16,707 nt of DNA from Neisseriaceae bacterium (GCA_947441745.1 CANEUJ010000022.1:1-16707); one strand, 5' to 3'; numbered from the stretch's first letter, positions 1 to 8,882 are shown. A program made the numbers and translations. The notes: generated from the sequence alone by a model not told the origin.

Positions 1-2
1 GT

Positions 3-458
3 GGTGATGCAGATACTACTGTCTACGTTAAGAATTCTCAAGCGGTAATCACTCACTTTATGGATATTCTACAAGCGGGTACGACAGAACAAAAGCTAAG
101 CGTGGGTAGTACAGTTATTAATGCAGTTGGCTATGATGCTTTAAGCGTAATTGCAAAAATAGATAAATATCCATTACTTGGTTTAACTCAAGGTGCTAAT
201 AATCAATGTACCAGTATTGATTCTGATGCTGAATTAAATCAATATCATATTAGTTGTAATTTACTAAACGATACAACTGTTAGTAATACGTATGATTTTG
301 ATATGGACACAGTAGTAGCTGCCGTTTCAGAAGGCGAGAACTTCTTGGATGGTCAATTTATTGGTGACTTTGAGGTTAAAGGTCTAACTAATCTGCAATG
401 GTTATTTAATCACGATGATTACCACTTGCTAGAGATTCCTGCCGTTATTAATAACTAG
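3..458 (+). CDS. 3' end of an unrecognised protein (5' truncated by window edge)
   Basis: The reading frame is open from the first bases of the window (frame starting at position 3) to a TAG at 456-458, giving 151 visible residues. The first in-frame ATG, at 60, has no ribosome binding site, and the frame is open upstream of it with sensible residues, so the gene most likely begins outside the window. The visible part is soluble-looking, acidic and rich in Asn, Asp and Thr, with two Cys residues about 17 apart and no membrane segment. The style resembles the C-terminal part of a secreted or cell-surface protein, but I do not recognise the family and assign no function. It is followed by strong hairpin terminators, which fits the end of a transcription unit. 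Confidence 0.6.
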   Translation, partial: GDADTTVYVKNSQAVITHFMDILQAGTTEQKLSVGSTVINAVGYDALSVIAKIDKYPLLGLTQGANNQCTSIDSDAELNQYHISCNLLNDTTVSNTYDFDMDTVVAAVSEGENFLDGQFIGDFEVKGLTNLQWLFNHDDYHLLEIPAVINN

Positions 459-476
459 TAATTAGTAATGGATGCT

Positions 477-501
477 ACACACTTAAGTGTATTAAGTGTG
501 T
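477..501. repeat. 10-bp inverted repeat downstream of the first gene
   Basis: Perfect 10-bp arms at 477-486 and 492-501 around a 5-base loop. It has no T-run after it, so it may be an mRNA 3'-end stabilising hairpin or a weak terminator rather than a classical intrinsic terminator. It is the first of three consecutive hairpins. Confidence 0.45.
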
Positions 502-521
502 GCATTATAAAAACGTAACTA

Positions 522-550
522 TAAAACCCCTAAGCAAATTAGGGGTTTTA
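522..550. terminator. Intrinsic terminator, likely bidirectional
   Basis: Perfect 12-bp stem (522-533 with 539-550) around a GCAAA loop. The stem has a four-base C/G core with an A-run on the left and a T-run on the right, the standard shape of a rho-independent terminator that can work on both strands. Confidence 0.75.
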
Positions 551-580
551 TGTTAGTGCACTATGTCTGGAGCACTACAA

Positions 581-614
581 TAGTAAAACCCTTGATTTAT
601 CAGGGGTTTTACTA
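581..614. terminator. Second tandem intrinsic terminator
   Basis: A 15-bp stem (581-595 with 600-614) with one T-G wobble and a 4-base loop, again with an AAAACCC/GGGGTTTT core. It follows the first terminator by about 30 bases and insulates the feo operon from the upstream gene. The rest of 459-685 shows nothing else recognisable. Confidence 0.7.
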
Positions 615-685
615 TATGGTTTTGAATCTTAACGTCTAAACTTAATAAATCTTAGCATAAACCCTCGTAAATCTTTTGTAAAAAT

Positions 686-715
686 TTGCAAATGAGAATC
701 GTTATCATTTATAAT
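686..715 (+). promoter_or_regulatory. feo promoter with Fur box in the spacer
   Basis: A -35 like TTGCAA (686-691), an 18-base spacer and a perfect TATAAT (710-715). The spacer holds TGAGAATCGTTATCA at 693-707, which matches 13 of 15 positions of the Fur 7-1-7 consensus TGATAATnATTATCA. Fur bound with iron would block RNA polymerase, so the operon should be iron-repressed. The predicted transcript starts near 722, which excludes feoA starts further upstream. Confidence 0.78.
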
Positions 716-742
716 AACTATCTGATGTTTAAAGAGTATAAA

Positions 743-1024
743 ATGGATTTAATAAATTTAGCAAACTGTAATCGTTATGATATTGGTATTATTAAAGAAA
801 TTAATGAATTAAATATGTACGATAAATCATGTTTGAGCGGTGGTGAGGTCGAAGCACGGCTTCTAGAGATGGGGTTTATTGAAGGTGCCAGAGTTGAAGT
901 TTTACATTTAGGTGCTTTCGGAGAAGAGCCGATAGCAATTAGAATAAATAATAGTAATAGTATTATAGCTTTAAGAAAAAATGAAGCATCGGCTGTTTTA
1001 CTTGAGAAGATAAAAAATGACTAA
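743..1024 (+). CDS. feoA: Ferrous iron transport protein A (FeoA)
   Basis: A small SH3-like FeoA protein of 93 residues that works with FeoB in Fe(II) import at the inner membrane. The core LSGGEVEARLLEMGFIEG followed by ARVEVLHLGAFGEEPIAIRI and a C-terminal segment ending in alanine-rich residues is the normal FeoA pattern. I chose the ATG at 743 because AAAGAG lies six bases upstream and because longer in-frame starts (TTG at 686, ATG at 725) lie in or next to the Fur-box promoter. It has a slightly longer N-terminus than the usual 75-85 residues. Its 3' end overlaps feoB by 8 bases, which implies translational coupling. Regulation should be by Fur. Confidence 0.92.
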   Translation: MDLINLANCNRYDIGIIKEINELNMYDKSCLSGGEVEARLLEMGFIEGARVEVLHLGAFGEEPIAIRINNSNSIIALRKNEASAVLLEKIKND

Positions 1025-2876
1025 AATTATAAATATAGCATTAGTTGGGAATCCTAACTGTGGTAAGACTGCATTATTTAATTCTCTAACGGGTAGTAGG
1101 CAACGAGTTGCTAATTATGCAGGAGTAACAGTTGAAAAAAAACATGGCTACTTTATAACACCAAATAATACCAAGTGTACTTTAATTGATTTACCAGGAA
1201 CCTATAGCCTTCGATCTCGAAGTCCAGATGAAAAAATTACACGTGAAGTTGTAATGGACGAAATTAAAGATGAATCAAAAATAGATCTTATTTTATGTAT
1301 AATGGATGCAACAAATTTATCTAATGGCTTAAGGCTAATACTAGAACTAAAGCAAAGTGGGAAGCCAGTAATTGTTGCATTAAATATGATGGATATAGCA
1401 AAAACGCGTGGCTATCACTATAAACTTGATGAACTAAGTAAAATCCTTGATTGTGAAGTTGTAAAAACCGTAGCAATTAAAAATCAAGGTATAAATGAAT
1501 TATTAGTTGCAATTGATAAAGCTATTCCTAACTTAGTGCAAAAACCACATACGTGGTCAGTATCAGATGCTAAAGGAGTTAGACAATACCATGCACAAGT
1601 AGCTCAAATCATAGAAAAAATAAAGATAAGTGAAGGATCTCCATCCGTATGGACTGATAGAGTTGATAATATCCTATTACACCCTGTTTTTGGAATGTTA
1701 ATTTTATTAGTGCTTTTATTTCTGGTGTTTCAATCAGTATTTACTTTTGCAGATATTCCAAAGAATTTTATGCAAGATTGTGTAGATCATTTAAAGGACT
1801 ACGTAGTTGGGTTGTTTCCTGGTAGCTTGTTTGGTAGCCTTGTAGGTAACGGGGTTATTGCAGGAGTTGGGACTGTTATAGTTTTTTTACCCCAGATTTT
1901 GACGATATCGTTATTTATAGTCTTATTAGAAGATACTGGATACATGGCTCGTGCGGCATTTCTGATGGATAAAATAATGGGGAGTGCTGGGCTTCATGGA
2001 AAAGCTTTTATTCCACTATTATCAAGTTTTGCTTGTGCAATCCCAGGTATTATGGCAACACGTACTATAGAAAATAAAAACGATCGTTTAGTAACAATAC
2101 TAATTAGTCCTCTTATGACATGTTCGGCAAGACTACCAATATATACTTTATTAATTAGTGCCTTGATTCCATCTAAAACTGTACTTGGATTTTTAAGCTT
2201 GCAAGGGATTGTAATGTTTTCTTTGTTTTTTATCGGAATTATTTTTGCATTATTAGTGGCGTTTGTGATGAAAATATTTTTCTTTAAAGGTGAACGCCAG
2301 CCATCTATTATGGAATTACCTAGTTATAAAATTCCAGGGCTAAAAAATGTTATTATAGAACTTATCAAACCTGCTAAAATGTTTTTGAAGCGTGCAGGCA
2401 CTATAATAGTATCAATTAGTGTAATATTATGGTTTTTATCAACATTTCCAGTTGCTCCAATAGATGCTATATTACCCGCAATAGATTATAGTTTTGTTGG
2501 GATTTTGGGACATTATTTACATCCAATATTTGCACCACTTGGTTTTTCATGGCAAGTAGTTGCTGCTTTAATCCCAGGTATGGCAGCTCGAGAAGTTGTA
2601 GTCTCTGCTCTTGGTACAATTTATGCCCTAAGTGGTACTGAAGATGCTATGCAAAATGGTCTAGGAGTATTAATCAGTAACTCGTGGACTTTAGCGATGG
2701 GAGCATCATTACTAGTGTGGTATATATTTGCACCACAATGTGCATCAACTCTTGCAGTTGTAAAGCGTGAGACTAATTCAATAAAATGGCCTATAATATT
2801 ATTTAGTTATCAAATAGTTTTAGCTTATGTAATGGCTTTTTTAGTTTATAACGTTATATCAATACTCATGAAGTAA
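1017..2876 (+). CDS. feoB: Ferrous iron transporter FeoB, short form
   Basis: Inner-membrane Fe(II) permease with an N-terminal G domain. Visible motifs: G1 GNPNCGKT (residues 11-18), switch I GVTVE (36-40), G3 DLPG (58-61), G4 NMMD (123-126). A brief helical linker (about 185-215) leads to the membrane domain from about residue 220. Both conserved Gate regions are present: LEDTGYMARAAF followed by IPLLSSFACAIPGIMATR, and PGMAAREVVVSALGTIYAL; APQCASTLAVVKRET follows near the C-terminus. At 619 residues it is clearly shorter than E. coli FeoB (773), mostly through a reduced helical domain and shorter loops, but all motifs are intact, so it reads as a short FeoB class rather than a broken gene. 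It sits between feoA (8-base overlap) and a small Cys-rich protein. Confidence 0.96.
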   Translation: MTKIINIALVGNPNCGKTALFNSLTGSRQRVANYAGVTVEKKHGYFITPNNTKCTLIDLPGTYSLRSRSPDEKITREVVMDEIKDESKIDLILCIMDATNLSNGLRLILELKQSGKPVIVALNMMDIAKTRGYHYKLDELSKILDCEVVKTVAIKNQGINELLVAIDKAIPNLVQKPHTWSVSDAKGVRQYHAQVAQIIEKIKISEGSPSVWTDRVDNILLHPVFGMLILLVLLFLVFQSVFTFADIPKNFMQDCVDHLKDYVVGLFPGSLFGSLVGNGVIAGVGTVIVFLPQILTISLFIVLLEDTGYMARAAFLMDKIMGSAGLHGKAFIPLLSSFACAIPGIMATRTIENKNDRLVTILISPLMTCSARLPIYTLLISALIPSKTVLGFLSLQGIVMFSLFFIGIIFALLVAFVMKIFFFKGERQPSIMELPSYKIPGLKNVIIELIKPAKMFLKRAGTIIVSISVILWFLSTFPVAPIDAILPAIDYSFVGILGHYLHPIFAPLGFSWQVVAALIPGMAAREVVVSALGTIYALSGTEDAMQNGLGVLISNSWTLAMGASLLVWYIFAPQCASTLAVVKRETNSIKWPIILFSYQIVLAYVMAFLVYNVISILMK

Positions 2877-2893
2877 TAATTTAGGAGATGAAA

Positions 2894-3085
2894 ATGCATT
2901 TTGCTTTAGTTGATATTGTATCTGTTTCAGTAGTTGGGGCAGTTGCAGTTGGGTTTCTAATACGGTTGTTTTTTAAAATGAGAACTAATAAGTGTATTAC
3001 TGTTTGTAGTGGATGTTCAGGAGCTGCTTGTAGCACAAAGAGTTTTGCAACTGCTAATAAGATAATACCAATTCATCAGTTATAA
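2894..3085 (+). CDS. Small Cys-rich FeoB-associated membrane protein
   Basis: 63 residues: one predicted membrane helix (about 5-27) followed by a basic stretch and a cytoplasmic Cys cluster (Cys34, 38, 41 and 46). Small single-pass Cys-rich proteins directly after feoB are a known accompaniment of Feo operons (FeoB-associated Cys-rich membrane proteins); their exact role is not established, though metal or Fe-S binding is plausible. I chose the ATG at 2894 because AGGAG (2883-2887) lies six bases upstream; the ATG at 2888 directly abuts this site. It begins 17 bases after the feoB stop and is the last gene of the operon. Only 26 bases separate it from the convergent fusion gene, with no clear terminator hairpin, just a 12-bp AT palindrome at 3104-3115. 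Confidence 0.75.
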   Translation: MHFALVDIVSVSVVGAVAVGFLIRLFFKMRTNKCITVCSGCSGAACSTKSFATANKIIPIHQL

Positions 3086-3111
3086 AGCAAAAATAACCCG
3101 AGCTTAAAATT

Positions 3112-6100
3112 TTAACGCATTGTAAGGATTGCAGCTCCTGCAGTAAATCCAGCACCAAAAGCACAAAGTCCAACCTTAGCTCCAGTTTTTGTAGTAGGCA
3201 ACACTTCAGCTAGTCCAATTGGAATAGTACAAGATGAGGTATTACCGTAGGTGGCAATATTACTAAAAATAAAGTCTTTAGGTAAATGTAGACGAGATTC
3301 TACTGCTGATGTGATTCTTTGGTTTGCCTGATGTGGAATCACTACGTTAATGTCTGTTAGTTCAATACCACTACTAGTACAACATTTATGCATGGATAAA
3401 GCCATTGTTTTAACTGCAATAGTGAAAAGCCTCTTACCCTGCAATTTAATGCCATCAGATTTTTTAATTGGTAGATTTAAAACTGCACCACTTTCGCCTG
3501 TTGCTGATAAATTTATTTGATCAAGAGTTGCGATACTTTGGTTAATATGATTATTTCCGTAGACTATTGTAGCTGTTGCACCATCTCCAAATAAAAATGC
3601 AGTATCAAAATCATGTAAATTCATGCGACTACTTAAATTCTCTGCAGTAATTAATAAAACTCTCTTATCAGGACGGGTTTGTAAATAGTCTTTGGCATTT
3701 TGTAAGCCGTATAGATAACCACTACAAGCTGCATTAATATCATATGCTGGAATTGCGTGTTCACCATGTGTTTTATATAAATTAGATAATATTAAACATG
3801 CTATAGATGGTGATTGGTATTCTTCAGGTGAAGAGGTTGAACATATAATAGTATCAATATTATTTAGCTTGAGATTGTTTTTATTCAAAGCCTCATTTAC
3901 TAAATCTGTTGCAATATCGATGATAGTTTCGCCAGCTTCTACCCAAAAGCGTTGTTTTATCCCTGTTCTTTGTTCAATGTCATCAGGGGTCTTATCAGGG
4001 AAGTTTTTTAGAATTTCATCATTTAAAACAAGTCGTGATCCAGTTTTAAAGCAAGGTATTCCTATTCCAACTGGAAATACGCCCCCATTTGAAGATACAG
4101 CATTATCTAAAGTTATAGGCTGTTTACTAAGAATAACTTTTTTAGGCTTTGCTTGTTGGTTTAATTGTTTGGCACCATCATTTAATTTTATCTTTAATAG
4201 TGGTTCACCAACAATAGCTTTTTCTGAAATAGCTACAAATATTGAGTCAATTGTTCCATTACACGGAGATAAAATTTCACCAGCTGATTTGGAAGCTTCA
4301 ATATCTACCAAAATATCGCCAGGCTTAACACAATCCCCTACTTTAACATGAATTGTATTAATTAAAACGCTTTCATCAGATGGGCTAGCACCGATTACCT
4401 CAATCGTATACATTCCTGCCTCAGTATTTTCCTCTTCTTCAAATTCTAAATCAAGATTAAGTAAATCTGCGGCGGTAGTTAGAATTTTTTCAAAAGAAGG
4501 AAGTACGCTTAATTGATTGATATAATTGCATGGAGTATAGGTGTCACTTTTAGCTACACGACGCATTTTTATTGGGTGTTTACTGTATTCTGCAACTGAT
4601 GCAATTATATCTCCACCAACGCCACAGGTAATATTATCCTCGTGAGTAACTATTAAGTGTCCAGTTTTGGCAACAGATGATAAAATAGTATCTAAATCAT
4701 AGGGTTTGATAGTTCGTAAGTCAATTATTTCAGCATCTACACCCACCGTTTCAAGAGTTTCACTCACTTGGCTACATAAACTAACAGTATTACCCCAGCC
4801 AACTAAAGTAATATCAGTACCTGGTTTTACTATTCGTGCCTTACCAATTGGAACTATATGTTTGTCAATATCAATTGATGTTGTATCATTAATGCTACTA
4901 TTATTAAGTAATTTTTTAGGGTAAAAAAATACACATGGGCGTTCAGACTTAAAAGCTGCGTTTAACATACCTGCTGCATCAGCTGCATTTGATGGCATAT
5001 ACACATCAAGTCCAGGTATATGTGCATAAGTTGCTTCATTAGTTTGTGAGTGAAATGGCCCAAGTCCAGGGCGATATCCACCACAAGCCGCAAATATTAT
5101 TACAGGGCATTGCCAACCACCATCAGTACGCCAATACATAGTTGCTAATTCAGAAAAAATCTGGTTATAAGCTAAAGGCATAAAATCAGCAAATTGAACA
5201 AATGCAACTGGTCGTTTACCAGTTAATGCCATGCCACATGTCATACCAACGATGGTGGACTCTGATAATGGGCTATTTTGTACGCGTCCCTTATATTTGC
5301 TCGATAGTCCACGAGTGATACCAAAAACATCACCTTTGTCATCTTCAATATCTTGCCCAAATAGGAATACGTCTTTGTTTTGTTCTAATAAATGATCAAA
5401 GGTTTTTCTCATGGCTTCTAACATAGTAATACGGCTAGTTGCTTCAAAATCACCACGATATTCTGGGGCATTCTTTCCTAACTCTAGAGGTAGTGGACGT
5501 TCAGCTACAAATGTAGGTTCAGGGTTTTGTCCATTTCTTGCTATGTCTACTGCTTCTCTTACTTCAAGAATAGCTGATTTTATGGTAACATCAAGAGTGT
5601 CTTGACTCACCCCATTAGCTAATAAAAAATCATAACTTAAACTAATAGGGTCATATTTAAGGCTTAAACTAATCTCATTATCATCACGATATAGTTTCTG
5701 ATCATCGGCATTGGAGTGATTATCTAGCCTATCAATATTAAATACAATTATATGTGGATCGCGGGTTTGTCTAATATTAGCAATAATCTCCTCAATTTTG
5801 GAGTATTGTTCTAATGGGCGAGTACCATCGATATAAGTTATGGGAGTATCATAAAATGAATCTGCTTGTTTGCCACCTGGTAATGAGAAAAATGTTTTTC
5901 CAGTAGTACGAGTTGAGATAGCAAGATTGTTATTATGTATAAAAAATAATACTGGGAGATTGCTTCTTTTTGCTTCAGCAATAGCCTCAATCACTTCGCC
6001 TTGTTGAGATGTTCCATCCCCAAAGCTACAAACTACAATTGGCTTATCTTTTTGATCTTTGATAGCAAAAGCAACACCTGCAGATTGTAAGGCATTATTA

Positions 6101-6447
6101 CCAACAGGCCCAACTAAACTCATGATATTTAGTTCAGGTGCACTCATATGGGATACCATTTGTCGCCCACGTGAATGTGACTCAGATTTTGCTAAAGCAC
6201 TATAAAAGAACATAGTACTACTAATACCTCGAGCAAGCATTAGTGATTTATCCCGATAATGGCAATGTATATAATCAGAAGATTTTAGAAATGGTGCTAA
6301 TATTACGCTTCCTTCATGACCTTTGCTTGAAGCTAGAAAGTTAGCTTCACCACTATTTACTAATTCAGTTTCCACAAGATCAGATTCTCTTGAAGCTACC
6401 ATGTATTTATAAAGCTCCAACATTTGTGGATTATTTTGAACAACCAT
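3112..6447 (-). CDS. E1 alpha-E1 beta-lipoyl-KAS III fusion (2-oxo acid dehydrogenase/ketoacyl-ACP synthase)
   Basis: One uninterrupted frame of 1111 residues. Residues about 5-310 are a branched-chain-type E1 alpha with the thiamine diphosphate motif from GDGT (143-146) to NNN (172-174). Residues about 338-660 are E1 beta, with the conserved GPFHSQ...HIPGL block (464-480). An acidic linker leads to a lipoyl domain (about 679-756) with the likely modified lysine K720 in EASKSAGE. A Gln/Lys-rich linker leads to a FabH-type KAS III (about 790-1111) with the full triad Cys908 (NAACSG), His1039 (IPHQAN) and Asn1069 (YGNTSS). The E2 catalytic domain with its HxxxDG motif is absent, as is E3. Family knowledge says E1 decarboxylates a 2-oxo acid and acylates lipoate, and KAS III starts fatty acid synthesis by condensing an acyl group with malonyl-ACP. 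Direct transfer from lipoyl to Cys908 is my inference. It begins 28 bases after maeB, behind AAGGAA, in the same operon. Confidence 0.9.
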   Translation of the reverse strand: MVVQNNPQMLELYKYMVASRESDLVETELVNSGEANFLASSKGHEGSVILAPFLKSSDYIHCHYRDKSLMLARGISSTMFFYSALAKSESHSRGRQMVSHMSAPELNIMSLVGPVGNNALQSAGVAFAIKDQKDKPIVVCSFGDGTSQQGEVIEAIAEAKRSNLPVLFFIHNNNLAISTRTTGKTFFSLPGGKQADSFYDTPITYIDGTRPLEQYSKIEEIIANIRQTRDPHIIVFNIDRLDNHSNADDQKLYRDDNEISLSLKYDPISLSYDFLLANGVSQDTLDVTIKSAILEVREAVDIARNGQNPEPTFVAERPLPLELGKNAPEYRGDFEATSRITMLEAMRKTFDHLLEQNKDVFLFGQDIEDDKGDVFGITRGLSSKYKGRVQNSPLSESTIVGMTCGMALTGKRPVAFVQFADFMPLAYNQIFSELATMYWRTDGGWQCPVIIFAACGGYRPGLGPFHSQTNEATYAHIPGLDVYMPSNAADAAGMLNAAFKSERPCVFFYPKKLLNNSSINDTTSIDIDKHIVPIGKARIVKPGTDITLVGWGNTVSLCSQVSETLETVGVDAEIIDLRTIKPYDLDTILSSVAKTGHLIVTHEDNITCGVGGDIIASVAEYSKHPIKMRRVAKSDTYTPCNYINQLSVLPSFEKILTTAADLLNLDLEFEEEENTEAGMYTIEVIGASPSDESVLINTIHVKVGDCVKPGDILVDIEASKSAGEILSPCNGTIDSIFVAISEKAIVGEPLLKIKLNDGAKQLNQQAKPKKVILSKQPITLDNAVSSNGGVFPVGIGIPCFKTGSRLVLNDEILKNFPDKTPDDIEQRTGIKQRFWVEAGETIIDIATDLVNEALNKNNLKLNNIDTIICSTSSPEEYQSPSIACLILSNLYKTHGEHAIPAYDINAACSGYLYGLQNAKDYLQTRPDKRVLLITAENLSSRMNLHDFDTAFLFGDGATATIVYGNNHINQSIATLDQINLSATGESGAVLNLPIKKSDGIKLQGKRLFTIAVKTMALSMHKCCTSSGIELTDINVVIPHQANQRITSAVESRLHLPKDFIFSNIATYGNTSSCTIPIGLAEVLPTTKTGAKVGLCAFGAGFTAGAAILTMR

Positions 6448-6475
6448 TAAAATTCCTTAAGTTTTTACTATAGTT

Positions 6476-8761
6476 TTATTGTGCTTCTACAGATGCGAGT
6501 GCTACCATATTTACAATTCTCCGTACGGATGATATTGCACTAATCACGTGTGCTGGTTTTTTTAACCCCATCAAAATAGGGCCTACAGTTACGCCCTCAG
6601 ATGATGATACCCTAAGTAGGTTATATGAAATACTTGCTGATTCAATATTTGGCATAATTAATAAATTAGCTGGACCTTTTAAGTCAGAGTCTGGCATAAT
6701 TTGTACTCTTATTGCTGGAACTAATGCAGCATCTCCATGCATCTCACCATCGATTTCTACTCCCTTGAGTCTGGGTTTTACTAGCGATAAAACCTCACGC
6801 ATTTTTTCTGCACTTTTAGAATACATATCAGAACCAAATGAGCTGTGAGACAATAATGCTACTCGTGGGCTAATTCCAAAACGAGCTACAGATTTTACTG
6901 CCATTTCTGTAATTGCCGCTAGTTCCTCAGCATTAGGGTCTCTATTAACAAAGGTATCAGTGATAAATAAACTTCCGTGAGGTAACATTAAAGCATTCAT
7001 TGCCCCACAGATTTTATCTTCATTATAATAACCAATAATATCTTTTAGTATGTCCAAATGGTCATAAAACTTGCCAAATGTTCCACAAATTAGTGCATCA
7101 GCAAAGCCCAAGTTTAGAAGTAAAGCACCAATCAAAGTGGTATTTCTAGTTATTTCACGCTTGGCAGCTTCGGGGCTTAGACCTTTTCGTTTATTTAATT
7201 CGTAGTAATGTGTCCAAAAATCACGAAAACGAGGGTCGTTTTCATTATTAACTATTGTAAAATCAACCCCTGCTCTGATTCGGAGCCCAAGTTTTTTAAT
7301 TCGTTTTTCAATTATCCATGAACGACCAATTAGCGTTACTTTAGCATAGTTTAGATCTACAATTTCTTGGGTTGCATGCAGTACTCTTTCATCTTCACCC
7401 TCACAAAGAACAACTCGTTTTGGATTTTTGGTTGCTGCGGCAAATACTGGACGCATAAACATATTTGATTTGTATATGTACTGGTTTAATTTAGCAAGGT
7501 AAGCATCCATATCCTTTATTGGTCTTGTTGCAACCCCTGAATCCATGGCTGCTTTGGCAACTGCTGGAGCAATTAAGCGAATTAGTCTTTGATCTAGTGG
7601 TTTGGGGATTATATAATCGCGTCCAAAAATAATTTCGTTACCACCGTATGCGTTAGCAACTAAGTCTCCTGGCTCAAGTAGGGTTAATTCTGCAATCGCT
7701 CTTACTGCTGCTACTTTCATCTCTTCATTAATGCAAGTAGCACCTACATCAAGAGCACCTCGAAACAAAAATGGAAAGCAAAGTACATTATTTATTTGAT
7801 TTGGATAGTCACTTCTACCTGTAGCAATAATAGCATCAGGGCGAACCTCTTTAACCAGTTCTGGCATAATTTCAGGTGTTGGATTAGCTAGTGCAAATAC
7901 CAGAGGATCTTTAGCCATTTTTAGCATCATTTCCTGAGTAGCCGTCCCAGGTCCCGATACTCCTAAGAAGATATCTGCACTATCCATAGCATCAAGTAAG
8001 GTGCGATATTTTGTTTTTTGACAATACTTTTGTTTTGATGAGTCCAGTTTCTCGTCGCGACCTTCATAAATCATGCCTTTACTATCACAAACAAAAATGT
8101 TTTTATGATTAGCCCCTAGTTCAACTAACAAATTAAGACAAGCAATTGCAGCAGCACCAGCACCTGAAACTACAATTTTTACATCTTTTATTTCTTTATT
8201 AACAATTTTTAATCCATTAATAACCCCAGCAGCAACTACAATTGCAGTACCGTGTTGGTCATCATGAAATACAGGTATTTTTAGACGTGATTTTAGTTTT
8301 TCTTCGATTTGGAAGCATTCTGGTGCTTTGATATCTTCAAGATTAATTCCACCAAAAGTCGGTTCAAGAGCGGCTACCACTTCGACAAATTTGTCAACAT
8401 TGGTTTCGTTAATTTCAATATCAAAAACATCAATTCCAGCAAATTTTTTAAATAATACCCCTTTACCCTCCATAACTGGCTTACCAGCAATGGCACCAAT
8501 ATTACCAAGACCTAGTACGGCAGTACCGTTAGTAATTACTGCAACTAGATTACCCTTATTAGTATAGTCATAAGCAGTTACTGGATCTTTTTCTATTTCA
8601 AGGCATGGAGCTGCAACTCCTGGGGAGTATGCTAGAGATAGATCTCTTTGGGTTGCAACTGGTTTGGTAGGTACCACTTCCGTTTTGCCTGGTTTGGGGT
8701 ATTTATGGTATTCAAGTGCATCAATGGTTAATTGCGGATCAAGCTTAAATTTATCAGACAT
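6476..8761 (-). CDS. maeB: NADP-dependent malic enzyme with phosphotransacetylase-like C-terminal domain
   Basis: Cytoplasmic enzyme that decarboxylates malate to pyruvate and makes NADPH. About 761 residues, close to E. coli MaeB (759). The N-terminal malic domain has the catalytic Tyr in SLAYSPGVA (about residue 45) and metal-binding acidic residues in LEDIKAPEC and FHDDQHGTA (about 140-172). The dinucleotide fold has GAGAAA (about 200-205). The C-terminal third (about 436-755) is the phosphotransacetylase-like domain that usually regulates by binding acetyl-CoA and is not expected to be catalytic. I chose the ATG at 8761 because GGAG lies six bases upstream; the TTG at 8773 directly precedes this GGAG. 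It is the first gene of the unit with the E1-KAS III fusion, so it may supply pyruvate and NADPH to that pathway. No clear promoter could be fixed in the 204-base divergent gap to ruvC. Confidence 0.95.
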   Translation of the reverse strand: MSDKFKLDPQLTIDALEYHKYPKPGKTEVVPTKPVATQRDLSLAYSPGVAAPCLEIEKDPVTAYDYTNKGNLVAVITNGTAVLGLGNIGAIAGKPVMEGKGVLFKKFAGIDVFDIEINETNVDKFVEVVAALEPTFGGINLEDIKAPECFQIEEKLKSRLKIPVFHDDQHGTAIVVAAGVINGLKIVNKEIKDVKIVVSGAGAAAIACLNLLVELGANHKNIFVCDSKGMIYEGRDEKLDSSKQKYCQKTKYRTLLDAMDSADIFLGVSGPGTATQEMMLKMAKDPLVFALANPTPEIMPELVKEVRPDAIIATGRSDYPNQINNVLCFPFLFRGALDVGATCINEEMKVAAVRAIAELTLLEPGDLVANAYGGNEIIFGRDYIIPKPLDQRLIRLIAPAVAKAAMDSGVATRPIKDMDAYLAKLNQYIYKSNMFMRPVFAAATKNPKRVVLCEGEDERVLHATQEIVDLNYAKVTLIGRSWIIEKRIKKLGLRIRAGVDFTIVNNENDPRFRDFWTHYYELNKRKGLSPEAAKREITRNTTLIGALLLNLGFADALICGTFGKFYDHLDILKDIIGYYNEDKICGAMNALMLPHGSLFITDTFVNRDPNAEELAAITEMAVKSVARFGISPRVALLSHSSFGSDMYSKSAEKMREVLSLVKPRLKGVEIDGEMHGDAALVPAIRVQIMPDSDLKGPANLLIMPNIESASISYNLLRVSSSEGVTVGPILMGLKKPAHVISAISSVRRIVNMVALASVEAQ

Positions 8762-8873
8762 ATTTTGCTCCAAAACTATACATTATTGCGGTATATTTAA
8801 CTAATTAGTTATTTTACTACTTTTAGGGTGTGTGCTGTATAATAAATAACACTGTTCTGAATATAATCAGTTA

Positions 8874-8882
8874 TGTTATAAT
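8874..8882 (+). promoter_or_regulatory. Extended -10 promoter candidate for ruvC
   Basis: TGtTATAAT is a perfect extended -10 element, so a weak -35 (TTCTGA, 8855-8860, 16-base spacer) would be tolerated. Two more TATAAT hexamers on this strand (8838-8843, 8862-8867) make the exact start uncertain. Confidence 0.5.

Noticed and set aside
686..742. Longer starts for feoA (TTG at 686, ATG at 725)
   Set aside because: The first lies inside the promoter/Fur box and the second is at the predicted transcript start without a ribosome site.
1017..2876. FeoB as a truncated pseudogene because of its short length
   Set aside because: G1, G3, G4 and both Gate motifs are intact, the frame is unbroken and the stop is followed by a co-operonic gene.
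3869..4351. 160-codon plus-strand frame within the fusion gene, and similar frames at 4706, 5411, 8328, 12088 and 15134
   Set aside because: These are antisense shadows of well-supported genes, with no family resemblance and no ribosome sites.
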